Below, piece after piece: positions 1 to 5,954 of a DNA stretch of 9,374 bases. How positions within the stretch are numbered: position 1 is the stretch's first letter; every line of letters begins with the position of its first letter. The DNA is from an uncultured Chlamydiae bacterium (lineage in GTDB: Bacteria; Chlamydiota; Chlamydiia; Chlamydiales; SM23-39): positions 1-9,374 of the forward strand of contig CAISYW010000096.1 in the NCBI GenBank assembly GCA_903889795.1, in the 5' to 3' direction. The notes under the pieces are model-generated. The model saw only the letters and a list, made by a program, of their open reading frames with translations. It made no database searches and was not told the DNA's origin. Position numbers and translations under genes: made by a program.

Positions 1-74
1 GCTTCGCGCTTGGGAGGCTGGGTCTCTCTCGCCGGAAAAAACACCTCCGCATTCGCCGTCTTTTTTACGTCCAT
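1..74 (-). CDS. Possible 5' end of a hypothetical gene, cut by the left edge
   Basis: An ATG at 74-72 on the minus strand opens a frame that stays open to the window edge (24 codons plus two bases). It begins MDVKKTANAEVFF and continues with a charged, proline-containing stretch. The region is clearly less AT-rich than the intergenic DNA beside it, and a plausible promoter sits upstream on the same strand, which favours a real gene start. No Shine-Dalgarno sequence is visible before the ATG. The fragment is too short to assign a family or function, and the open frame could be chance. Confidence 0.4.
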   Translation of the reverse strand, partial: MDVKKTANAEVFFPARETQPPKRE

Positions 75-98
75 TCTATATAAATATTAAAATAAATA

Positions 99-126
99 AT
101 TATATTTTACATAAAACAGTCCGCAA
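99..126 (-). promoter_or_regulatory. Putative housekeeping promoter for the left-edge gene
   Basis: On the minus strand TTGCGG (126-121) and a perfect TATAAT (104-99) are separated by 16 bases. The predicted start is near 92, giving a leader of about 18 bases before the ATG at 74. The -35 element is weak and the region is very AT-rich, so a chance match is possible. Confidence 0.35.
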
Positions 127-266
127 TTAAAATATCTCAATAATTATGATCACACACACCAGGCTATTAAAGCCCCTTATCCGCTATTGTTTTGTATGGA
201 AATTGATGAATCACTCCCAAATTTTATGAACCTTTGCCAAAAAACAACGTCCCTTCCATTATCTTA

Positions 267-294
267 TTGAAAGAAAAAAGGGCTGCTTTATACT
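267..294 (+). promoter_or_regulatory. Promoter of the HIT-family gene, likely giving a leaderless mRNA
   Basis: TTGAAA (267-272) and TATACT (289-294) are separated by 16 bases, a good match to the major sigma factor consensus. With the -10 box in its usual place, +1 falls on base 301, the A of the ATG. No Shine-Dalgarno sequence lies at a usable distance: the nearest purine run, AAGGG at 278-282, is 18 bases before the ATG. Confidence 0.6.
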
Positions 295-300
295 GGACGT

Positions 301-852
301 ATGCGCAAAAAATTAATTTACTATTTCTTAGGTATCTTTTTATTAATCGCCACGATTTGTTTTTTCACGTTCAATCGAAATAAGGAAACCTTTTTCGGCA
401 AAGATTGTCCCTTTTGTCAGTCTTTTATTCTGGATACCAATAAATTTTACGAAGACGATCTGGTGATGGCTCTCTGCACACATAAACCCATCATGCCAGG
501 GCATTGTCTCGTCATTCCCAAAAGGCACGTCGAACGCTTTGAAATGTTATCAGACGACGAAGTTTTGCAGATCTTCCGAGTGATTCACAAAGTCGATCTG
601 GCGGCAAAAAAAGCCTTCGGGATTTCCGCCTATCTCCTTTGGCAGAAAAATGGCCGGGAAGTCGGACAAACAGTGCCCCACGTCCATTTTCATTATATCC
701 CGCGCAAAACCGGAGACGGCTCGATTCTGAAATTCATTTTCAAGATGTTTCTTGTCAGCGCGCAAAAACCAATCGAATCCGCTGAAATCCAAAAAGCTGC
801 GGAAAAGATGAAAACGGCGATGGATGAACCCGCCAAAAATTTAAAGGCCTAG
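301..852 (+). CDS. HIT-family nucleotide hydrolase/transferase with N-terminal membrane anchor
   Basis: HIT proteins hydrolyse or transfer nucleotidyl groups, for example from dinucleoside polyphosphates or AMP conjugates. The 183-residue product has the HINT-like entry motif CPFC (36-39), the GHCLVIPKRH segment (67-76) and the histidine triad HVHFHYI (H127, H129, H131); H129 matches the family's nucleophilic histidine. Unusually, residues 1-27 are MRKK followed by about 20 hydrophobic residues, which looks like a signal anchor and could place the enzyme on the membrane or outside the cytoplasm. C20 is not in a good lipobox (ATIC), so a lipoprotein is unlikely. The C-terminal ~40 residues after the triad are lysine-rich and not part of the core. 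It has its own promoter, and the start looks leaderless. The family is certain; substrate and location are inferred. Confidence 0.9.
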   Translation: MRKKLIYYFLGIFLLIATICFFTFNRNKETFFGKDCPFCQSFILDTNKFYEDDLVMALCTHKPIMPGHCLVIPKRHVERFEMLSDDEVLQIFRVIHKVDLAAKKAFGISAYLLWQKNGREVGQTVPHVHFHYIPRKTGDGSILKFIFKMFLVSAQKPIESAEIQKAAEKMKTAMDEPAKNLKA

Positions 853-890
853 CTGGTAGAGGAGTAGAAAGATCTACTCCTCTACCAGCT
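851..890. terminator. Perfect 18-bp hairpin between convergent genes, probable bidirectional terminator
   Basis: Bases 851-868 are perfectly complementary to 873-890 around the 4-base loop AAGA. The stem begins inside the HIT gene's TAG stop and ends 7 bases before the stop of the convergent VOC gene. On the plus strand a run of eight T follows only after an 11-base gap (902-909), so this is not a textbook Rho-independent terminator. Position and symmetry suggest it ends or protects transcripts from both sides. Confidence 0.65.
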
Positions 891-897
891 AAGTGGC

Positions 898-1233
898 TCA
901 GTTTTTTTTGATGTAATCAGCAAAACCCACAATATTGCCCCAAGGATCCGTAACCTCCAAAGTCGTTCCTGTCGCAGTTTCCAGAAGAGATCCCGCCTGA
1001 AGTTCTTCTTTTGCCTGGATGGCCGAGGCTACCTCAATCCAAAGGCGGGATGGTTTGGGATGTTTGGATTCGGTGAGAATAAGACCCGGCTCTTCCATTC
1101 CAATATTCAAAATAGCCGATGAGAGCCGAGGAATTTTCAGTTTTAGCTGAAATCCCAACTTTTCATATAAGAGAACAGCAAGGTCAAGCTCACCTACTTG
1201 AAAAAACACATTATCGATTCGAATAAGCTTCAT
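898..1233 (-). CDS. Small VOC-superfamily (glyoxalase/bleomycin-resistance fold) protein
   Basis: This 111-residue protein has the pattern of a one-domain VOC-fold protein. The N-terminal strand-helix reads DNVFFQV...LAVLLYEKLGF (residues 7-28) and the C-terminal strand carries EVTDPWGNIVGF (93-104), the usual DPxGN turn. VOC proteins are often metal-dependent lyases, isomerases or dioxygenases, or drug-binding proteins. The expected metal ligands look poor: N8 sits where a histidine is common, and no glutamate follows the DPWGN turn where one usually lies. It may therefore bind a ligand rather than catalyse. The frame is open 12 codons further upstream to an ATG at 1269, but a Shine-Dalgarno (1242-1239) sits 5 bases before the ATG at 1233, and the predicted transcript starts near 1261, so the shorter form is chosen. 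The specific function is unknown. Confidence 0.85.
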   Translation of the reverse strand: MKLIRIDNVFFQVGELDLAVLLYEKLGFQLKLKIPRLSSAILNIGMEEPGLILTESKHPKPSRLWIEVASAIQAKEELQAGSLLETATGTTLEVTDPWGNIVGFADYIKKN

Positions 1234-1238
1234 TTTAA

Positions 1239-1242
1239 TCCT
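1239..1242 (-). promoter_or_regulatory. Ribosome-binding site fixing the VOC gene start
   Basis: AGGA on the minus strand lies 5 bases upstream of the ATG at 1233-1231. The upstream in-frame ATG at 1269 has no such site. Confidence 0.65.
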
Positions 1243-1267
1243 GTATTTATAAAACAGAATGAAAAAC

Positions 1268-1294
1268 AATATACCCCTTTTTGAGCAACGTCAA
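1268..1294 (-). promoter_or_regulatory. Weak candidate promoter for the VOC gene
   Basis: On the minus strand TTGACG (1294-1289) and TATATT (1273-1268) are separated by 15 bases, shorter than optimal. Predicted +1 is near 1261, downstream of the alternative ATG at 1269 and upstream of the ribosome-binding site, consistent with the shorter start. Confidence 0.35.
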
Positions 1295-1296
1295 TG

Positions 1297-1301
1297 AAGG
1301 A
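1297..1301 (+). promoter_or_regulatory. Ribosome-binding site of the double-Nudix gene
   Basis: AAGGA at 1297-1301 lies 9 bases before the ATG at 1311. It supports this start, which leaves only a short N-terminus before the first Nudix domain. Confidence 0.65.
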
Positions 1302-1310
1302 TAATCGCGC

Positions 1311-2216
1311 ATGTTAAAAAACAAGACCTCTTCCATTGCACCCTATTGTATCTCTGCCTTTGTGATCTGCATAACCGATCAGGTTCCACGATATCTTCTC
1401 ATTCGACGATGCGGTCATTATCTACCGGGCACATGGCAAATGGTAACCGGAGGCATCGATGAGGGTGAAACGGCTTCGCAGGCTGCCCTTCGAGAGATCG
1501 AAGAAGAAACGGGTTTGATCCCGAGCCGATTTTATTGCGCCGACGCCGTAGAAACTTTTTATATACAAGCACGAGACCACATCACTTTTGCCCCTGTTTT
1601 TGTCGCGTTTGTCACAGAAATGACAGTAAGGCTGTCCCCCGAGGAACACGATGCCTATGAGTGGCTGCCAATGAACGAAGCGATAGATCGACTGGCCTGG
1701 TCCGAACAAAAGCGGGTTATTTCACATGTCCATGAGCAGTTTGTGCTAAAAAAACCGAATGATCTTCTATTGGTCAATCCTCCGGCCTTAAAACAAACCA
1801 TTTCCCGAACCGGCGTCTATGGAATGGCCATCCGGAACAATCAACTTCTCCTCGTCAAACAGCACAAGGGTCCTCATGCCGGAAAATTCGATTTACCCGG
1901 CGGCGGCATTGAATCCGGGGAAAGCGTAGAAGAAGCTCTCCGAAGAGAATTCAAGGAAGAGGTTGGCATGACTTTTGAATCAATGCAGCTCCTTGATAAC
2001 CGATCTGCGACCACAAAATACACAAATGAAAACGGAGAGACCGTTCATTTCCACCAAATCGGTTTAATCTATCAGATCAAGGGACTTTCATCACCGCAGC
2101 AAGAGGGAGAACTGTCCTATTTTTGGATCGATCTGAAAGAGCTTTCCAAACAACCGATCTCACCTTTTGTCGAACAATTATACACAAACTACTTGCTTCG
2201 CCTTCAGAATCAATGA
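1311..2216 (+). CDS. Tandem double-Nudix hydrolase
   Basis: Nudix enzymes cleave nucleoside diphosphates linked to another group (damaged dNTPs, NADH, dinucleoside polyphosphates, sugar nucleotides), usually with Mg2+. The 301-residue protein holds two complete domains. Domain 1 (about 10-145) contains a perfect Nudix box at residues 47-69 (G47, E53, R61, E62, E65, E66, G68) inside LPGTWQMVTGGIDEGE, a setting that recalls NudB/MutT-type pyrophosphohydrolases. Domain 2 (about 165-300) contains a second perfect box at 198-220 (G198, E204, R212, E213, E216, E217, G219) preceded by KFDLPGGG. Both catalytic sets appear intact. The domains differ enough in sequence that a recent duplication is unlikely; they probably have different substrates. 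The gene is divergent from the VOC gene, and its last 39 bases overlap the convergent DUF2608 gene. No clear promoter was found. Confidence 0.94.
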   Translation: MLKNKTSSIAPYCISAFVICITDQVPRYLLIRRCGHYLPGTWQMVTGGIDEGETASQAALREIEEETGLIPSRFYCADAVETFYIQARDHITFAPVFVAFVTEMTVRLSPEEHDAYEWLPMNEAIDRLAWSEQKRVISHVHEQFVLKKPNDLLLVNPPALKQTISRTGVYGMAIRNNQLLLVKQHKGPHAGKFDLPGGGIESGESVEEALRREFKEEVGMTFESMQLLDNRSATTKYTNENGETVHFHQIGLIYQIKGLSSPQQEGELSYFWIDLKELSKQPISPFVEQLYTNYLLRLQNQ

Positions 2217-2924
2217 ACAAAGATATTCTTTAAAAATTTCCTCTAAAACCAGACTTTGCGTCGTTAACAAATCCGCGCCCTGATAATGAAATCCCAAAAA
2301 CTCAATTTTTGAAAATTGTTCCGATAGCATGGCCGAAATCGATTCCAAATGTTTCATTTTGTCATCGATGAGGACGATCCGCTCGAAATCCGAATAAACC
2401 TTTAATAATTCATGAAGAACATCGCCCTTGCTATTATCTAAACCGCAGGAATAAATGATGCCATTGATCATGGCGGGATAATCACCGTAAGTCGGAGAGA
2501 GCGATTTGAATTCCTGATCCAGATAACAATGAATCGAAAAATCAATACCCTGCTCTTTAAGCTGCGCAAAACGGATGTGATGAAAATCCGTCCGGCTTTG
2601 ATCGAACCACCCCTTTTTCGCAGCGGTGATCGCAACGATGGGTATATGGTTAATTTGCATATTTTGAATCCAGCCGACACTCAGATTTTCAACGATCATG
2701 GCCGGCTGTGCGACGATGCTGTGATTGAGTAAATGCTTTTGCTCTCGAGATATCGTCTCAAACAAATCGCGAACGACATGTTTATATGAAGAAAACGCTC
2801 TTGGATGAAGAATTGGATTTTTGGGAACAATCAGTGTTGAATCCACATCAACCAGAACCAGAGTCTTTTGATCCCAACAGAAATCGATTTCGGAAAATGA
2901 ATGAATAGTAATCATTTTATGCAT
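2178..2924 (-). CDS. DUF2608 protein, HAD-superfamily phosphatase-like
   Basis: The 248-residue product carries the HAD motifs in order: motif I DVDST (D26, D28, T30), motif II at AIT (T100), motif III lysine K166 in SKGD, and motif IV LIDDK (D187, D188). The spacing, and the sequence around GIIYSCG and KGDVLHELL, match DUF2608 (PF11019 from memory), a HAD-clan family I associate with chlamydiae and Legionella. All catalytic positions are present, so a phosphohydrolase or phosphotransferase activity is plausible; the substrate is unknown. No signal peptide is visible, which suggests a cytoplasmic protein. The start is at or near the predicted transcript start and has no Shine-Dalgarno; ATG at 2915 (codon 4) is an alternative. 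The 3' end overlaps the double-Nudix gene by 39 bases. Confidence 0.83.
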   Translation of the reverse strand: MHKMITIHSFSEIDFCWDQKTLVLVDVDSTLIVPKNPILHPRAFSSYKHVVRDLFETISREQKHLLNHSIVAQPAMIVENLSVGWIQNMQINHIPIVAITAAKKGWFDQSRTDFHHIRFAQLKEQGIDFSIHCYLDQEFKSLSPTYGDYPAMINGIIYSCGLDNSKGDVLHELLKVYSDFERIVLIDDKMKHLESISAMLSEQFSKIEFLGFHYQGADLLTTQSLVLEEIFKEYLCSLILKAKQVVCV

Positions 2925-2929
2925 ATTTA

Positions 2930-2958
2930 ATTATAAAGACATTTCTTATTTTTTTCAA
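2930..2958 (-). promoter_or_regulatory. Strong promoter of the DUF2608 gene, likely leaderless
   Basis: On the minus strand TTGAAA (2958-2953) and a perfect TATAAT (2935-2930) are separated by exactly 17 bases. Predicted +1 is near 2923, within one base of the ATG at 2924. The promoter lies just after the phrB stop codon (2976-2974), so this gene can be transcribed independently of the phoH-phrB operon. Confidence 0.7.
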
Positions 2959-2973
2959 TCTATCGAGTCATTT

Positions 2974-4323
2974 TTACCGAAACATTCGAATGGCGATCTT
3001 ACTTTCCGTTGCATGATCGAGCATGGGCTTATAGTGGATAGATGAGACATTTTCTCGATCCCATCGATGAATGATGGCAGGAGTTAGAGATTGGAATTCA
3101 GGAATCCATCGCTTGATATAGATACATTGAGAATCGAACTTCCTTTGCTGAATCCAGGGATTGAAAATGCGGAAATAGGGCTGCGCATCGCAGCCGGTGC
3201 TCGCCGCCCATTGCCAATTGCCGTTATTTACAGCGGGATCGTAATCGAGAAGCATCTTGGCAAAGTATTTCTCTCCCCACCGCCAATCGATATGCAGATC
3301 CTTCACCAAAAATGAAGCGCATATCATCCGTACCCTGTTGTGCATCAATCCCGTAGCATTGAGCTCTCTCATTCCCGCATCGACAATGGGAAATCCCGTA
3401 GTTCCCTCACACCATCTCTGAAAAGCTTTACGATCATATTTCCAGTCGATTTCATTAAATCGGGTGTGAAAGGCTCCTTTAAAAACATGCGGGAAAAAGA
3501 AGGCAATCGAAGAAAAAAAATCCCTCCAATATAGGGAACGAATGAGATCGTGATGCGAGTTTAATTTCGATGCGATCGCATGGTAAACTTCTCGCACAGA
3601 ACAAATATTGAACTTCAGGTATGGCGATAAATGCGTCGTTTCCTGTGAGGGAAAATCGCGAATCGCATTGTAATTGGAAAAGTCTTGGATGCGGGCTAAA
3701 ATTTGCATTGCCGCTTTCCGAGAGCCCTGCAGAGAAAGTTTTGATTGCTTGGGTAATACTTCTCGAAAAATCGAGCGCTCTTTAGCAAAAGGGACGGAAC
3801 CATGAAAGAAACAATCGGTTCGAATGTTTTTTGGCTTGGAAACCGGAAAGTGGAACGCATTGCGAAAATAGGGCGTAAAAATAGTGTAGGGATGGCCGTC
3901 AGACTTGAGAGTCTCTTCGGGAGGGTGGAGCAGCGCATCATCGGATTGGGAAAAGGCGATCCCATGCTTTTGGCAAACCGATGCGATCTTCTTGTCCCTG
4001 CGCTGACTGTAGGGCGTGTAATCGCGATTCACAAAAACCCCGTCAATCGACAACTCGTTGATGCATCGATCGACTACCTCATCGGAATGGCCGTAGAAAA
4101 GATAAAGTTTCTTTTTCCTCTTTTTGAGTTCATTTTCCAAATCTTCGAGAGACTCAATCATGAACTGCAAACAATGTTCGCTTTTATAGGGATTCGATTC
4201 GATCTGCTCCGGGGTAAAAATAAAGCAGGGAATCACTGAGTCCGATAACGTAACGGCCTTCATCAGGCCAATATTATCGGTCAATCGTAAATCCCTGCGA
4301 AAAATAAAGAGCGATCGTCGCAC
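2974..4323 (-). CDS. phrB: Deoxyribodipyrimidine photolyase (class I CPD photolyase)
   Basis: It repairs UV-induced pyrimidine dimers using blue light and FAD with an antenna chromophore. The 449-residue length fits class I enzymes. The N-terminal antenna domain opens with LFIFRRDLRLTDN (5-17). The FAD domain has THLSPYLKFN (230-239), YWRDFF (265-270), MHNRVRM (327-333), DWRWGEKYF (346-354) and the hallmark WQWAASTG (370-377) and YFRIFNP (383-389) segments. W347 and W370 sit where E. coli PhrB has the electron-transfer tryptophans W359 and W382. D268 replaces the glutamate of E. coli WREF, a conservative change. The start is GTG: an in-frame TAG lies three codons upstream, and the conserved N-terminus begins immediately after. 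That TAG is also the phoH stop, so the gene is very probably translated from the phoH transcript. A photolyase in an obligate intracellular lineage suggests light exposure of a host or extracellular stage. Confidence 0.95.
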   Translation of the reverse strand: MRRSLFIFRRDLRLTDNIGLMKAVTLSDSVIPCFIFTPEQIESNPYKSEHCLQFMIESLEDLENELKKRKKKLYLFYGHSDEVVDRCINELSIDGVFVNRDYTPYSQRRDKKIASVCQKHGIAFSQSDDALLHPPEETLKSDGHPYTIFTPYFRNAFHFPVSKPKNIRTDCFFHGSVPFAKERSIFREVLPKQSKLSLQGSRKAAMQILARIQDFSNYNAIRDFPSQETTHLSPYLKFNICSVREVYHAIASKLNSHHDLIRSLYWRDFFSSIAFFFPHVFKGAFHTRFNEIDWKYDRKAFQRWCEGTTGFPIVDAGMRELNATGLMHNRVRMICASFLVKDLHIDWRWGEKYFAKMLLDYDPAVNNGNWQWAASTGCDAQPYFRIFNPWIQQRKFDSQCIYIKRWIPEFQSLTPAIIHRWDRENVSSIHYKPMLDHATESKIAIRMFR

Positions 4324-4326
4324 GAT

Positions 4327-4331
4327 CTCCT
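4327..4331 (-). promoter_or_regulatory. Ribosome-binding site of phrB overlapping the phoH stop codon
   Basis: The minus strand reads TAGGAGATCGTG. TAG ends phoH, AGGAG is the Shine-Dalgarno sequence, and GTG starts phrB after only 3 bases. The overlap suggests that ribosomes finishing phoH initiate phrB (translational coupling). Confidence 0.7.
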
Positions 4332-5703
4332 ACAAAATATCGGCAGCAACGGAAGCCAACTCGGATCGCTCGGTGCGATTAAGGAACATATGTCCAAAGA
4401 GCCGCTGATTTTTAAATCGTCCAACCGTATAGGTCAATCCATTCGAATCCTTGTCCAAATAAGGATTGTCAATCTGCGTCGGATCTCCGGTGAGGATCAC
4501 CTTCGTTCCCTTACCCGCTCGAGAAATCACCGTCTTGATTTCATGCGGGGTCAGGTTTTGAGCCTCATCGATGATCATATACATTTTAGGAAGCGAGCGT
4601 CCGCGGATATAGGTAACCGCTTCCATCTCGATCTTCTTACTCTGCATAATAAATTCCATCGTCGCCGCGGCGTTTCCCTCTCCGTTGGTCGTAGAGCATA
4701 AGAATTCAAGATTATCATAAATGGGCTGCATCCAATGATAGAGCTTTTCTTCCTTGGTTCCCGGAAGATAGCCAATATCTTTTCCCAGAGGAACGATGGG
4801 GCGCGAAATTAAAATGCGCGAATAGACGCTGTCATCGAACACTTTACGCATACCGCATGCCAGAGCCAAAAGGGTTTTTCCCGTACCCGCAGGACCCACG
4901 AGCGTGACAAGAGGAATATCGTCCCGCAACAGCAAGTCGATTGCGCAGCGCTGCTCCACATTCAATGGCTGAATCCCCCAAATATCGCGATTTAAAGAGA
5001 GTAAAGGCTCAAGCCGTTTCGTCTTCTCATTGAATTTACAGACAGCGGAGGAGTTCTCGGGAGATGTTAACAATATATATTCGTTGGGCCGGAAATGCTC
5101 GTGCGGTATGGACAAAAAGCTATCTTTGTAAAAAAGATCAATATCATGCTTGGGCGCTTCGATCTTGCGCAAACCATGATACATTTCATCATATGAAAGC
5201 TTAAGGCTTTCATAATCTTCCGCTTCGAGATCCATCGCTTCGGCTTTAACACGCGTGACAAAGTCCTTGGAAACAATCACAACGCTTTCACCGCGTTGCT
5301 GTAAGGAAAATGCCGTGAGGAGAAATTTATTGCTGTTTCGATCGAGCGGCAAGGGGAAATTCTCCACACGTTCCTGCTTCGCTCCAAGGAAAATACGAAC
5401 TTTGGGACCTTCCGGAATCACTACGCCAGTATGAAGATCTCCCTTTTTTTGACTTTTGAGCGAATCGATATACCGAATCGTTTCGCGTGCATTTTTACCG
5501 ACTTCATCGCTATTGCGCTTGAGACTATCGAGCTCCTCCAATACTGCGAGAGGAATCACTACATCGTTATCTTTGAATTTCTTGATGGCTGTCGAATCAT
5601 GAATGAGGACGTTAGTATCAATGACAAAAGTCTTTCGAGCCACTATATTACTCCCGGAAATGGTTAGCAATTTTTCAACAGATGCACGCTCAATAACGCT
5701 CAT
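4330..5703 (-). CDS. phoH: PhoH-family ATPase with N-terminal PIN domain
   Basis: PIN-PhoH proteins combine a PIN-type RNase fold with a PhoH NTPase; studied members of this architecture (mycobacterial PhoH2) act as RNA helicase/RNase. In this 457-residue protein the PIN domain spans about 24-160, with FVIDTNVLIHD (D29), VLEELD (E57, E58) and VSKD (D147). The PhoH domain spans about 243-450, with Walker A GPAGTGKT (270-277), Walker B MIIDEAQ (376-382; D379, E380) and LTGDPTQID (404-412). The frame is open one codon further to TTG at 5706, but AAGGAG (5717-5712) lies 8 bases before the ATG at 5703, so that start is chosen. It heads a two-gene unit with phrB and is divergent from the CT016-like gene, the arrangement expected for the chlamydial CT015 locus. 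No PIN or ATPase key residue appears lost. Confidence 0.95.
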   Translation of the reverse strand: MSVIERASVEKLLTISGSNIVARKTFVIDTNVLIHDSTAIKKFKDNDVVIPLAVLEELDSLKRNSDEVGKNARETIRYIDSLKSQKKGDLHTGVVIPEGPKVRIFLGAKQERVENFPLPLDRNSNKFLLTAFSLQQRGESVVIVSKDFVTRVKAEAMDLEAEDYESLKLSYDEMYHGLRKIEAPKHDIDLFYKDSFLSIPHEHFRPNEYILLTSPENSSAVCKFNEKTKRLEPLLSLNRDIWGIQPLNVEQRCAIDLLLRDDIPLVTLVGPAGTGKTLLALACGMRKVFDDSVYSRILISRPIVPLGKDIGYLPGTKEEKLYHWMQPIYDNLEFLCSTTNGEGNAAATMEFIMQSKKIEMEAVTYIRGRSLPKMYMIIDEAQNLTPHEIKTVISRAGKGTKVILTGDPTQIDNPYLDKDSNGLTYTVGRFKNQRLFGHMFLNRTERSELASVAADIL

Positions 5704-5711
5704 CAAAATTT

Positions 5712-5717
5712 CTCCTT
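5712..5717 (-). promoter_or_regulatory. Ribosome-binding site fixing the phoH start
   Basis: AAGGAG on the minus strand lies 8 bases from the ATG at 5703 and 5 bases from the in-frame TTG at 5706. Codon preference and spacing favour the ATG. Confidence 0.75.
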
Positions 5718-5792
5718 ATAAATTTTTTAAATTAACAGTTACCTTAAAAATCCTCCAATTGCAGCCAGGTTTCTGCGTACATTTAAAACTTT

Positions 5793-5821
5793 GTTATAGA
5801 AGTTCAGATATCCGAAAGCAA
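5793..5821 (-). promoter_or_regulatory. Putative phoH-phrB promoter
   Basis: On the minus strand TTGCTT (5821-5816) and TATAAC (5798-5793) are separated by 17 bases. Predicted +1 is near 5786, leaving an AT-rich 5' leader of about 83 bases before the phoH ATG. No strong hairpin was noticed in the leader. Confidence 0.5.
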
Positions 5822-5897
5822 ACAAATTTATATAACACTAACATATAAAATCTTACGCAAATATCTAGCAAACAGACATGGAGATCGCTAAAAATGG

Positions 5898-5927
5898 TTG
5901 ACAAGAGAGAGCCTCTCGAAGTATAAT
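5898..5927 (+). promoter_or_regulatory. Consensus promoter of the CT016-like gene
   Basis: TTGACA (5898-5903) and TATAAT (5922-5927) are both perfect consensus hexamers, separated by 18 bases. Predicted +1 is near 5934. The spacer contains the short palindrome GAGAGCCTCTC (5907-5917), which could be a repressor site or chance. The TTG of the -35 box is also an in-frame potential start codon, but it lies upstream of the transcript. Confidence 0.8.
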
Positions 5928-5940
5928 GAAAGAAAAAGAG

Positions 5941-5945
5941 AGGAG
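5941..5945 (+). promoter_or_regulatory. Ribosome-binding site fixing the CT016-like gene start
   Basis: AGGAG at 5941-5945 lies 9 bases before ATG 5955 and 12 before the adjacent ATG 5958. It supports a start 19 codons inside the longest open frame. Confidence 0.75.
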
Positions 5946-5954
5946 ATTTATTCA

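Noticed and set aside
75..266. Small RNA, tRNA or attachment site in the left intergenic region
   Set aside because: Only AT-rich sequence, a possible minus-strand promoter and a trivial 4-bp stem (GGCT/AGCC near 163) were seen.
851..890. Mobile-element inverted repeat or attenuator
   Set aside because: The perfect hairpin sits exactly between two convergent stop codons, which a terminator role explains without further assumptions.
1241..1257. LexA (SOS) box
   Set aside because: Spacing is CTG-N11-CAG rather than CTG-N10-CAG, and I have no evidence that this organism has LexA; kept only as an unspecified dyad.
3802..4239. 145-codon plus-strand open frame inside phrB
   Set aside because: It lies entirely antisense to a clearly conserved photolyase, has no ribosome-binding site or recognisable domain, and has the composition of a shadow frame.
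5898..5954. N-terminal extension of the CT016-like protein from TTG
   Set aside because: These bases hold the promoter and ribosome-binding site and lie mostly upstream of the predicted transcript start.
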